Of a DNA stretch of 19,870 bases, positions 1 through 8,900 are shown piece by piece. Under the pieces are notes generated by a model. The model saw only the letters and a program-made list of their open reading frames with translations, was not told where the DNA came from and did not search any database. Location: contig CAJUSD010000048.1 of assembly GCA_910589145.1 (NCBI GenBank), positions 1 through 19,870 of the forward strand. The letters run 5' to 3'. The DNA comes from an uncultured Oscillospiraceae bacterium. GTDB taxonomy: Bacteria; Bacillota; Clostridia; Oscillospirales; Ruminococcaceae. The position numbers were made by a program, and so were the translations under genes. Each line of letters begins with the position of its first letter. The first letter of the stretch is position 1.

Positions 1-208
1 AGAAAAGGAACTGTATGGGATTCTCCAATCTGCTATAGAACAGTTAGACGATACATACCGCTCTGTATTAGAACTAAAGCTTTTATTTTATTTGAAGGAA
101 ACAGAAATTTCAAAAATCCTTAATATATCTAAATCAGCTGTAAACGTTCGGATATATCGTGGAAAAAAGCTGCTCCAGTCCATTTTAAAACAATATCTGG
201 ATAATTAG
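1..208 (+). CDS. ECF-type RNA polymerase sigma factor, C-terminal part (5' end outside window)
   Basis: The open frame from base 2 to the TAG at 206-208 gives 68 residues. It matches region 4 of a sigma-70/ECF factor: a helical stretch (QLDDTYRSVLELKLL), then a helix-turn-helix (ETEISKILNISKSAVNVRIYRGKKLL) that would read the -35 element. The invariant-looking features are the acidic ExxIxxxLxxS first helix and the SAVxxRxxRGKKxL recognition helix. The upstream half, with region 2, lies outside the window. It is followed after 34 nt by an anti-sigma-like membrane protein, the usual sigma/anti-sigma pairing, so it probably controls this operon. The family is clear; the target regulon is not known. 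Confidence 0.9.
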   Translation, partial: EKELYGILQSAIEQLDDTYRSVLELKLLFYLKETEISKILNISKSAVNVRIYRGKKLLQSILKQYLDN

Positions 209-242
209 CCGGAACGAAACCAGAACGAAAGAGGAATAACAT

Positions 243-938
243 ATGCCTAGCTTTAATGAGGTTCTCACCTTGGCCTTATCAGATAAACTTGATGAGGAAA
301 TCAAGATGATAAACCAGTTAGAAAAAGATCCCCCTTCCCCAAAACTGAGGCATTCTATTTTGAAGAAGTGCCAACAGAGAAGTTCCCGCCTGGATTTTTA
401 TATCCATCCTGTTTTAAAACGCTGTGCAATCTTTGTATTAGTCTTCTTTTCGTCTGTTTCTTTGATGCTGCTGACTATGCCGGAAGTTCAGGCGGCAGTG
501 CAGCAGGTTATTTTAAAGTGGACAGATAAAGCGTTGGAATTCAAATTTGAAGGAGAGTCTGTATTTCCTGACGCAGTTTCTGTTAATGTCTCATACTTGC
601 CGGATGGATATAGATTGACAGATTCATTTGATTCCCTGCCTGATATTTTCGACTATTCATGGAATGATCATGCGGCATGGGAGTGGCAATGGCAGATATG
701 TCTTTCAGGTATGAAAATATCCGAGGGCGCATCCCAAGGGATTGATAATGAACATGGCGATATTACAGATATAGCCTTTTCTGCCCAAGATGTAATTTAT
801 CTTAAATCAAACACTCCTGGATATCCCAGCTACCTGAGCTGGACAGAAAACGGATATTCAATGCTGTTAATTATTCCTGAAACCTTCTCCGATGAAGTAA
901 TTATAAAAATTGCAGAAGGAGTAGAATTAATTTATTAA
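243..938 (+). CDS. Anti-sigma-factor-like single-pass membrane protein (DUF4367 type)
   Basis: This 231-residue protein has a charged N-terminal cytoplasmic part (1-60), one membrane segment (about 61-79, CAIFVLVFFSSVSLMLLT) and an outer domain (about 85-231). The YLPDGYRLTDS motif near 118-128 is typical of the DUF4367 domain found at the C-terminus of clostridial anti-sigma proteins. The N-terminal part lacks an obvious zinc-binding HxxxCxxC anti-sigma motif. The start is supported by GAAAGAGGAA just upstream. Placed directly after an ECF sigma gene and before a small exported protein, it likely holds the sigma factor inactive at the membrane until an external signal. That role is inferred from family and position. 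Confidence 0.75.
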   Translation: MPSFNEVLTLALSDKLDEEIKMINQLEKDPPSPKLRHSILKKCQQRSSRLDFYIHPVLKRCAIFVLVFFSSVSLMLLTMPEVQAAVQQVILKWTDKALEFKFEGESVFPDAVSVNVSYLPDGYRLTDSFDSLPDIFDYSWNDHAAWEWQWQICLSGMKISEGASQGIDNEHGDITDIAFSAQDVIYLKSNTPGYPSYLSWTENGYSMLLIIPETFSDEVIIKIAEGVELIY

Positions 939-953
939 AAAGGAGTTTTTACA

Positions 954-1355
954 ATGAAAGCAAACTGGACGAAAAAAATTTTAGCAGGTACTATGGCAGC
1001 GATGATGGTACTAGGAACAAATGGGGTTGTTTTTGCTAAGGTTCCTGAACCCCTCTCTATAGTTCAGCCACGTTATAGTGATATACGTTCTCAAAACATT
1101 AAAGCAACATTTTCTACAAGCACATCTGTAAAATGTACTTTAACAATCAGAGCTACATCTTCTTCCACAGAAATCAGCGGTACCCTAACCCTCTCCGGTT
1201 CTGACGGTTCCGAATACTCCTGGGATATAGATGGAATCGGTTCTGTCAGCTTTTCAAAAACACAGACCAGATGCACCGCCGATGAGTATACCCTGACCTT
1301 CAGCGGATACTGCGGTTCCGACTATATAAATATTGAAAGCATTGCTTCCCGATAA
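954..1355 (+). CDS. Small secreted Ser/Thr-rich protein, function unknown
   Basis: A 133-residue exported protein. Residues 1-28 form a classical signal peptide (KKILAGTMAAMMVLGTNGVVFA, basic start and hydrophobic core) with a likely cleavage after VFA at 28/29. The mature part is rich in Ser, Thr and short beta-type stretches, has three Cys, and begins with a QPRYSDI motif. This resembles the small secreted clostridial proteins grouped around DUF6147, but I recall that pattern only loosely. An AAGGAG site precedes the ATG, and the gene begins 15 nt after the anti-sigma gene, so it is very likely in the same operon. It could be an effector or sensed ligand of the sigma system; no function is shown. 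Confidence 0.7.
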   Translation: MKANWTKKILAGTMAAMMVLGTNGVVFAKVPEPLSIVQPRYSDIRSQNIKATFSTSTSVKCTLTIRATSSSTEISGTLTLSGSDGSEYSWDIDGIGSVSFSKTQTRCTADEYTLTFSGYCGSDYINIESIASR

Positions 1356-1678
1356 CTTCAATTTTGTATCCTTTATTCCTCCCACCTGTGGATTTCCAAA
1401 GTGTTTTGTTCAGTCCCCATCCGCTGTATGATTGGTGATAATATTAGTATAGCATGTATAAAAAAGGTTGGGAAGGATAATTGATACTACCAGTCTGTTT
1501 TTTCTAATATATAAATTCACTGGCTTTGAAATGCAGGCGTCATTTGTCTTTTTCTGTCTAAATAAAGTATCAGTAAATATAAAACATGGACAAGGAGCAA
1601 CAATTTTTTCAGCTGATGCCATATATAATTGTGTTACTTCCCAAATCAATCTATTTTAACAAACAAGGAGGAGTACAT
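1356..1678. other. Non-coding interval with a candidate promoter
   Basis: This 323-base AT-rich interval has no convincing gene; the short frames in it lack ribosome binding sites. A possible sigma-A promoter is TTGATA at 1481-1486 and TAATAT at 1505-1510, 18 bases apart. It would drive the aegerolysin-like gene. No rho-independent terminator was seen after the secreted-protein gene, so read-through from the sigma operon is possible. Confidence 0.35.
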
Positions 1679-2791
1679 ATGCAAAAGCTGGAACAGCCAA
1701 TTATAAATGGGTCTGCCTGGGAATTTTTCCTGTACATCAATAATCAAACCTCCCATACCCTCACTGTCGATCAAAAGAAGCTGGATTGGGGAGTTTGGTA
1801 CTTGGACAGTACAGACAAAAAGGCCCCTATTCAGGTCAAGCCTGGCGAATCGGTGCAGGCGTTGGGAATTCGTGCGGCAAAAGGTACAGCTACCGGATAT
1901 GAATGCCGGTGCAGGTGGAGCCATAAGGAAGGAAACAAAACACTCTACAGCATTGATTTAAAAATTGATGTGCCGTTTTCCTCCAGCAATACATCCTCGT
2001 TGGTAGCAGCTGGGGATATTAAAGTTGAAGGATGGAAAAATATTCCGAAATCAGGACATAATTTTACCTGTTCTATTACAGTCACAGAGGGGAACTGTAT
2101 CATTGAACCCGAAGCAGCGCTGGATTCAGACGAAAAATCTTATGTAGATTTATTGATGTCAAACAATGAATTGATTCAAAACTGGGACAAACTCCAAGCA
2201 GGAGTAACGGAGAAAGAGCAGTTTAGCCCTATGCAGGAAATTCCTAAAGAGTACCTCTTCCCGCCAAAGAATATTTTCATCTGCCGTTCTGCGGCGAATA
2301 TCATCCCCAAAGAGGATTGGGAACAGCTTTTTGACCCCATTTATGAGTACAGCTGGCAAAAGGAAAAACATGTTGCAGAGTATTTTTCAGTAGCGGTTCA
2401 TTCTGTAAACACCAATCCGCGCAATACAGTCAGTATTCCCATAGGAATGGAAGTTGTACAGGAATCCTCCGTGGAAATCACCTCATCAATTAAAAACACG
2501 CTGACAACCACAATGTCCATCCGTACGCTGTTAAAAGGAGAATATTCAGGTGTAAGTGCAGAATTGGAAGCAAATTATTCTATATCCGATGTACTGGAGA
2601 AATCCACCAGCCGGGTAGAGCGGGAAGGGAAAACCATCACAATCGGCCAGTCTGACAAAAACCGTTTGTTTGTGCCGTGGGTCTTCTCTACAGCCGTCGC
2701 AGTTTACCGCAGGAAAAAAGACGGAACTGTAAGCCTGGCTGCTGTCTCCGAGTGGGCAAATGAAATTTTGGATAAGGTTTATGAATATTAA
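1679..2791 (+). CDS. Aegerolysin-like protein with a C-terminal beta-pore-forming-like module
   Basis: A 370-residue protein without a signal peptide. The ATG at 1679 is chosen because AAGGAGGAG ends five bases before it; the longer frame from 1586 has no such site. Residues about 11-133 follow the aegerolysin pattern: NNQTSHTLTVDQKKLDWGVW, a G-rich turn, then alternating beta strands ending in DIKVEGWKNIP. Residues about 235-345 hold long alternating polar strands rich in Ser/Thr (SSVEITSSIKNTLTTTMSIR, then an EGKTITIG strand), as in the membrane-inserting hairpin region of aerolysin/ETX-MTX2 toxins. Fungal aegerolysins act as lipid-binding partners of separate pore-formers, so carrying both parts on one chain would be notable. 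The domain assignment is by eye; lysis or lipid binding is not shown. Absence of an export signal suggests release by lysis or a non-classical route. Confidence 0.55.
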   Translation: MQKLEQPIINGSAWEFFLYINNQTSHTLTVDQKKLDWGVWYLDSTDKKAPIQVKPGESVQALGIRAAKGTATGYECRCRWSHKEGNKTLYSIDLKIDVPFSSSNTSSLVAAGDIKVEGWKNIPKSGHNFTCSITVTEGNCIIEPEAALDSDEKSYVDLLMSNNELIQNWDKLQAGVTEKEQFSPMQEIPKEYLFPPKNIFICRSAANIIPKEDWEQLFDPIYEYSWQKEKHVAEYFSVAVHSVNTNPRNTVSIPIGMEVVQESSVEITSSIKNTLTTTMSIRTLLKGEYSGVSAELEANYSISDVLEKSTSRVEREGKTITIGQSDKNRLFVPWVFSTAVAVYRRKKDGTVSLAAVSEWANEILDKVYEY

Positions 2792-2818
2792 ATCGATTCA
2801 TAAATATAGATAAAAAAG

Positions 2819-2855
2819 AGTGCCGCAAAATTAGTAATTTGCGGCACTTCCTTTT
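2819..2855. terminator. Bidirectional rho-independent terminator
   Basis: An 11-bp perfect stem, AGTGCCGCAAA (2819-2829) with TTTGCGGCACT (2838-2848), encloses an 8-nt loop. It is followed by a T-run on the plus strand and preceded by an A-run that serves as the T-run on the minus strand. It lies between the convergent aegerolysin-like gene and the EEP phosphodiesterase gene. Confidence 0.9.
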
Positions 2856-2890
2856 TATGAAAATTTATCTTTTTCTCCGTTGAACTCACG

Positions 2891-3694
2891 TTAAGTTAGA
2901 CCAAAGCTCCCAATAACCGGAAAGTGATCAGATGGATACATCCCGGAAAGATGACAGGAATTGAGCCAGATACCTGAAAACGCAATTTGTCCCTGAAAGA
3001 AAATATGGTCAATTCTCCTGAACACCCGGTCATGGTACTCCATAATCAGGGTTCGGCGTTTCAAATCAGAATATTTCTCTGCCTCAAACCGATGGTAAGT
3101 ATATGGAAAATTCCCTCCCGCAGTTAGGAATCCATCTGTAAACCCCTGGGCCAACAAACATTGATAGGGTTCTGACAGTGGAGGGCTGTTGAAATCCCCG
3201 CAAAGGAGAATTGGAGCCTTTTCCCAACCGTGTATATAACTTGCGATTACCTGGGCGCTGCTGCGTCTGGCGTTTTCTCCTTTGTGGTCATAGTGGGTCG
3301 ACAGGACATAAAAAGAGGTGCCAAAGGAGTTTTGCAGCTTTTTCCAGGTGACAATCCGGGGCCTTTTGGCATCCCAGCCGATACTTCCAGGGATGTCCGG
3401 TGTTTCCGAAAGCCAGAAAACGCCTTTGTCCAACTCTTTCAGGTTGGATGGTTTGTGGAATATAACAACCTGTTCCCCGCTGTCTTTTCCGTCGTTCCTT
3501 CCAACTCCAAATTCTTCATAATCCGGCAGGTTTATTTGAAGGTACTCCTTTTGATGCTGCAAAGCCTCCTGAATACAGAGAATATCCGGGTCCTCTTGCC
3601 GGATTGTGTCAAGCAGAAGCTCCCGGCGCTGGTTCCATGGATGTTCTGATTCAGGTTTATCTACAAGGATGTTATAGGTCATGATTTTATACAT
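2891..3694 (-). CDS. Endonuclease/exonuclease/phosphatase (EEP) family hydrolase
   Basis: A 267-residue metal-dependent phosphodiesterase of the exonuclease III/sphingomyelinase/DNase I fold. All family motifs are visible in order: TYNIL with Asn8, IQEA with Glu43, the STHYDHKG block with His134, GDFNSPP with Asp167 and Asn169, RRIDHIFF with Asp229, and SDHFPV with Asp256 and His257. There is no signal peptide or membrane segment, so it is probably cytoplasmic. The compact size and the DHKGENARRSSAQVI motif resemble the uncharacterised bacterial group near mammalian CCR4/angel-type and YafD-like proteins rather than XthA. The substrate (nucleic acid, lipid or inositol phosphate) cannot be read from sequence. 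It seems monocistronic, with a weak AAGGAAAG binding site. Confidence 0.85.
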   Translation of the reverse strand: MYKIMTYNILVDKPESEHPWNQRRELLLDTIRQEDPDILCIQEALQHQKEYLQINLPDYEEFGVGRNDGKDSGEQVVIFHKPSNLKELDKGVFWLSETPDIPGSIGWDAKRPRIVTWKKLQNSFGTSFYVLSTHYDHKGENARRSSAQVIASYIHGWEKAPILLCGDFNSPPLSEPYQCLLAQGFTDGFLTAGGNFPYTYHRFEAEKYSDLKRRTLIMEYHDRVFRRIDHIFFQGQIAFSGIWLNSCHLSGMYPSDHFPVIGSFGLT

Positions 3695-3734
3695 TGTCTT
3701 CTTTCCTTTACTTTCAGCTTATCAGAATTCAAAC

Positions 3735-4576
3735 TTAATCTCTCAACTTTTTCATCTGGCTTTCAGTAAGATTTGTCATTTGGGCAACCATATCCACATC
3801 AAAACCCGCTGACAACATATTTTTTGCAATGTCAAAAGCTCGGTTATTACTGCCCTCTGCGCGCCCCTTCTCAATGCCACGCTCCTCCATCTCAAGCATC
3901 CCCTGGTTGTAATCCCGAAGGGCCTTCATTCTAGCGTCGTATTCTCTGCGCTTGGCATCATCCTGGCTGATGACTTGCAGACGTTGATATGCGCTTTTAA
4001 TTCCTTGGTTCATTCCTGCCAACTCCTCAAATTCTTCTTTTTTCTCTGCAGCGAAGAGTTTTGCCCACAATAACAGCTCACCGCTATTTTCCTTCGGCAA
4101 TTTAGGAAGCTCTATTACATGGAATTCCATCTTGTCTGTATAGATAAAATGCCGGGTATCTTCGGAAATATGAAACCGGGAATAAAAGGAGCTTTCACTT
4201 TTAAAAAGTTTAAAGTCCAAAATACTAATACTGACGCATTTCTTTAAAACACTGTATGGTTCCCCTTCTTTTATCTGGTCTACAAATTTTTTTCCAGATA
4301 AAAGGTGGATCTGTCCGGCCAGATCACCATTTCTGAGAGCTGGATTTCAATGTCTATTTCTGTATTGTCATTCATAAGGACATTTACATCCAATATCCCC
4401 TATTTATTATCTGCGTGAACTTTCCGCAGATCGGTATTCAATATGATAACGAATTTAATGTCCTTTGGATTCAGCTCCATTGTCGCTGCTATAAAACTTT
4501 TCAACGCTGTTTCATCATATATAATCTCTTTAAAGGCAAAATCCACTTTGGGCTTCATCAGGAATTTTTCCATCAT
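3735..4576 (-). pseudogene. Rpn family recombination-promoting nuclease/putative transposase, disrupted
   Basis: Read on the minus strand from the ATG at 4576 (preceded by AAGGGGG), the frame gives MMEKFLMKPKVDFAFKEI and continues to an in-frame TAG at 4402-4400. Directly after this stop the same frame resumes with GILDVNVLMNDNTEIDIEIQ, the PD-(D/E)XK core of Rpn nucleases. The frame breaks again at a run of seven T (4287-4293, plus strand); adding one base restores FVDQIKEGEPYSVLKKCVSI and joins the intact 161-codon 3' part (KLFKSESSFYSRFHISED, then a coiled helical tail ending at 3735). One nonsense mutation plus one homopolymer indel thus break a gene of about 280 codons. The gene is probably dead unless the indel is a sequencing error. 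Confidence 0.85.
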
Positions 4577-4635
4577 ACGTCCCCCTTATATCAAAGATTT
4601 TACACCTTTATTTTATCATAAGTAAAATATTCTGT

Positions 4636-5940
4636 CTATCTGCTTTCCGATATCTTTTCCCTCATCTTTGCGGCGGCAGTATCCAGCATCAGCTTAATAC
4701 GGTTCTGCTGGTTGACCTCGCTGGCACCGGGATCATAGTCTACGGCTACGATGTTGGCATTGGGATTTTTCTCCTTAATAGCCCGGATCATCCCTTTGCC
4801 TACAATGTGGTTAGGCAGACATCCAAAGGGTTGGGTGCAGACGATATTCTCCACCCCTTCGTGAATCAGCTCCACCATTTCAGCGGTGAGCAGCCAGCCC
4901 TCCCCCATCTTGACCCCTCTGCTGATGTATCCGTCAGCCAGTTTCAGGGTTTCGGAAAAGGGCGAAGGCGCGGCAAAGCTGCCCTCCTTCTGGACAGCAC
5001 GGATAACCTGTTTCTGTTTCCCCACCAGATAACGGTAAAGGACTTCTGAGCCAAAGGCGTTTTTTACCGAACCACCGTATAACTTCTGATCTTCAATCCC
5101 ATTATACACACAATAAAGCAGGAACGCCATCAGCCCCGGCACAACCGGCTCGGCTCCCTCGGAGATAAGGAACTTCTCCAGATTATTGTTCCCTAAGGGA
5201 GAGTATTTTACATAAATCTCCCCTACAATGCCAACCCGGATTTTTTTCTCTTTGGAACGCTTTATCATGCCGTAATCCCGAACAATGGCGGGATAAAGCG
5301 CTTTCAATTTTCCGGCACACTGGTAATGCTTCCCGTCAAGAACCTTTTTGACCTCGCCAATCCATTTATCCGTTACCTGCTGGGTATCCCCTTTGCGCAG
5401 CTCATAGGGCAGGCATTGGTTATGCAGACACATAAGCATATCCCCCAACACGACACAGTGGGCGATATCATAAAGCATGGGAACTGTTACGCGGAAGCCT
5501 GTTCCGCCCCGCAGGGCAGAAAGGTTGATTCCTACAACGGGGATATATCCATATCCGCTTTTCACCAGGGCTTTCCTAAGCAGGTAGATATAATTGGAGG
5601 CGCGGCATCCGCCTCCGGTCTGGGTAATGAGAAAGGCAATCTTATGAGGGTCATATTTACCGCTGTGGAGGGCATCCATCATCTGTCCAATCACCAGAAG
5701 GGCAGGATAACAGGTGTCGTTGTGGACACTTTTCAGCCCTTCCTCGGCAATCTGGCTTCCCTCAGTGCGGAGCAGTTCGGTTTTGTAGCCCTCGTTTTGG
5801 AGCACCTTTTCAATCAGTTCAAAGTGGATGGGCAGCATCATGGGAATCAAAATTGTGTGAGTTTCCTTCATTTCAGGGGTAAATTCAGCAACCGGAACGC
5901 GGTGGTTCACAGGATTGGCGGCAGGTTTCAGGTTCGGCAT
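4636..5940 (-). CDS. Acyl-CoA dehydratase activase-related protein, C-terminal unit (COG3581-like)
   Basis: A 434-residue protein matching the C-terminal third of the large 2-hydroxyacyl-CoA dehydratase-activase-like proteins. Conserved blocks are TILIPMMLPIHFELIEKVL, NDTCYPALLVIGQMMDAL (Cys77), ITQTGGGCRASNYIYLLRKAL (Cys112), VGIVGEIYVKYSP, and CTQPFGCLPNHIVGKGM (Cys368, Cys374), followed by VAVDYDPGASEVN. The spaced cysteines suggest an iron-sulfur cluster. It begins inside the end of the upstream activase gene (13-nt overlap, different frame); AAGGAGGAA at the end of that gene lies seven bases before this ATG, so translation is probably coupled. It likely works with the ATPase partner in ATP-driven electron transfer, but no dehydratase gene is nearby and the substrate is unknown. 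Confidence 0.85.
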   Translation of the reverse strand: MPNLKPAANPVNHRVPVAEFTPEMKETHTILIPMMLPIHFELIEKVLQNEGYKTELLRTEGSQIAEEGLKSVHNDTCYPALLVIGQMMDALHSGKYDPHKIAFLITQTGGGCRASNYIYLLRKALVKSGYGYIPVVGINLSALRGGTGFRVTVPMLYDIAHCVVLGDMLMCLHNQCLPYELRKGDTQQVTDKWIGEVKKVLDGKHYQCAGKLKALYPAIVRDYGMIKRSKEKKIRVGIVGEIYVKYSPLGNNNLEKFLISEGAEPVVPGLMAFLLYCVYNGIEDQKLYGGSVKNAFGSEVLYRYLVGKQKQVIRAVQKEGSFAAPSPFSETLKLADGYISRGVKMGEGWLLTAEMVELIHEGVENIVCTQPFGCLPNHIVGKGMIRAIKEKNPNANIVAVDYDPGASEVNQQNRIKLMLDTAAAKMREKISESR

Positions 5941-8900
5941 GGGACTTCCTCCTTCAAAGCGCGGGGAGCTTGGATGCGCTGGACTTTTTGGAACTGGTTT
6001 TTTGCCTGAATGGAACGTTCTTCCGCTGCCCCCAACAGGCTGCGGATTCGGATCCGCACAGCACCCAGGTTGTTGATTTCATCAATTTTCAGTTGGGTAT
6101 ATAATCTGCCCTGTTCTTCCAGAATAGCCATAACTTCGTCGGTGGTAATTGCGTCGATGCCGCAGCCAAAGGAAACAAGCTGCACCAATTCCATATCAGG
6201 CTGGCCTGCCACAAAAGCGGCGGCATTATAAAGGCGGGTATGATAAGTCCACTGGTTGAGGACATCAACCCTCTGAGGGGCGATAAGGTGAGCTACACTG
6301 TCCTCGGACAGCACCGCAAGCCCCAGCTGTGCGATAAGCTTGTCAATGCCATGATTGATTTCCGGGTCAACGTGATAGGGCCGGCCAGACAGGACAATCA
6401 TTTTCGTGCCCTTTTCCCGGCAGAGGGCAATAGACTTTTCCCCTTCCCGGCGGATTTCCTTTCCCCATGCGGTATAGGCAGCATAGGCGGCATCAGAGGC
6501 TTTCTGAATCACCGGCATGCGGAAACGGGCCTTTGGGAACTGTTCTTGAAGATATTTGCAGATTTTCTTTTCAAAATCCTTTTTGCGGTGTATTCCCACA
6601 TACGGGAAAAGGAATCGAATGTTTTTCAGCTCTGTCATATTTGCGTGGAGCAGTTCAGGATAATAGGCAACCACAGGGCAATTATAATGATTGTCGCCCT
6701 TCCCTTCGTCAAAGTTGTAGGACATACAAGGGTAAAAGATGGTTTCTATCCCTTTTTCCAACAAATCCATAATATGTCCATGCATCAGCTTGGCGGGATA
6801 ACAGGCAGTGTCGGAAGGGATGGAAGTCCGACCTTTGGAATACAGCTCCAAGGAAGAAATGGCCGAAGTCACAACCTCAAAGCCCAATTCAGAAAGAAAA
6901 GCGTGCCAGAAGGGTAGGTTTTCGTACATATTTAGGCCCAAGGGAATCCCAATCTTCCCCATAGGGGTATTGGAATTTTGTTTTTCAGCCAGTTTTTTTA
7001 TGCGTTCCAGTTTAAATTCATAGAGGTTGGGAAGCTTCTGCTGTCTGCCTCTGCCAAGGGGGCGCTCGCAGCGGTTGCCGGAAATAAACCGGCTCCCATC
7101 GGAAAAGAAGTTGACAGTCAGATTGCAATGGTTGGCACAGAGACCGCAGACAGAGGGCTTTGCCTGATGGGAAAAGGTTTCCAGTTCCTCTATGGAGAGG
7201 AGGGAGGAACACTCCCGGTTCATATCCCTGCCATACAAAGCCGCACCGTAAGCGCCCATCAGTCCGGCAATAGCAGGCCGGACAACATCCCGTCCAAGTT
7301 CCTGTTCAAAGCTTCTCAAAACAGCGTCGTTGTAGAAGGTTCCCCCCTGTACGACAATATTTTCTCCCAGCTCACTGGCGGAATGGGCGCGGATAACCTT
7401 GTAAATGGCGTTTTTCACTACACTGATAGACAAGCCCGCAGAGATATCGTCTACCCCTGCGCCGTCCTTCTGGGCCTGCTTGACGGAAGAATTCATAAAG
7501 ACAGTACAGCGGGATCCCAAATCAGAAGGTCGTTTGGCAAACAGCCCCACCTTTGCGAAATTCTCCGCAGTATAGCCCATAGAGCGGGCAAAGGTTTCAA
7601 TAAAGGAGCCGCAGCCAGAAGAACAGGCTTCATTGAGCATAATAGAATCAATGGAATTATTGCGGACTTTAAAGCACTTGATGTCCTGACCGCCGATGTC
7701 GAGAATAAAATCCACCTTTGGATTGAAAAAACGGGCGGCGCGGTAATGGGCCATAGTCTCCACAATGCCCATATCGGCGTTAAAGGCAGCCCGCATTAAA
7801 TCCTCGCCATAACCAGTGGTAACACAGGCTTTGATTTCTATTGGGGGGGCTGTTTCCCTGTCCCGCTCGCAGAGAGTACGAATTTTCAAAAGCTGTTCCC
7901 GCACAATGTCCACCGGATTCCCTTGGTTGGAGCTGTAATATTCAAATAAAATCTGTCCATCCTCCCCAATCAGGACAAGTTTGGTCGTAGTACTTCCGCA
8001 GTCAATGCCCAGATATGCTCCGCCTATGTAATCCTGGATGGACTGTTTTGGAACAGAAGCCTGAGCATGACGCTGCTGGAAAGCAGCATATTCTCTCTCA
8101 TCGGCAAAGAGGGGCGGAAGGAATTTCCCGCTGACTTCCCCGGCGCTGTTTTCAATTTTCTCCAAAAGAGCCTGGAATTCCATGGGCTTCCCGGTGTTTT
8201 CTGAGCAGACAGCTGCACCCATAGCCACTGAAAACAGTCCCAGCTCCGGGAACAGGGCGTGGTCATCATCTAAGCCGAGCGTTTGCTGAAACCTCTGCTG
8301 CAAGCCCTTGAAGAAGTGGAGCGGTCCGCCTAGGAAGGCAACCTTTCCCTCAATTCTCCGGCCCTGTGCCAGCCCGGTAATGGTTTGGTTGACCACAGCC
8401 TGGAAAATGCTCATGGCAATATCGGACTTGTTCGCCCCCTGGTTTAACAGGGGTTGAATGTCTGATTTAGCGAAAACACCACAGCGGGAAGCTATGGGAT
8501 ACATTTTTTTATATTTCAGGCTTAATTCGTCCAAGCCCTGGGGGGTGACGGCCAGAAGGGTTGCCATCTGGTCAATAAAAGCACCCGTCCCGCCTGCACA
8601 GGTGCCGTTCATCCGTTCTTCCAGTCCGCCGGTGATAAAGATAATCTTTGCATCCTCACCCCCCAGCTCGACAACTGCATCCGTTCCGGGGAACCAGTGT
8701 TTTACTGTTTCGCTGGTGGCAAAAACCTCCTGGACAAAAGGCAGATCTGCGGCTTTGGCAACCCCCATGCCTGCGGAACCGGATATGGAAGTCTGGACAG
8801 GCGAATCCCCAACAATTTCCCGCGCCTGCCGCAGTACTTCGGCGGTTTTGGTTCGTACCTGTGAAAAATGCCGCTCATAATGCTTGAAAAGAATCGGGTT

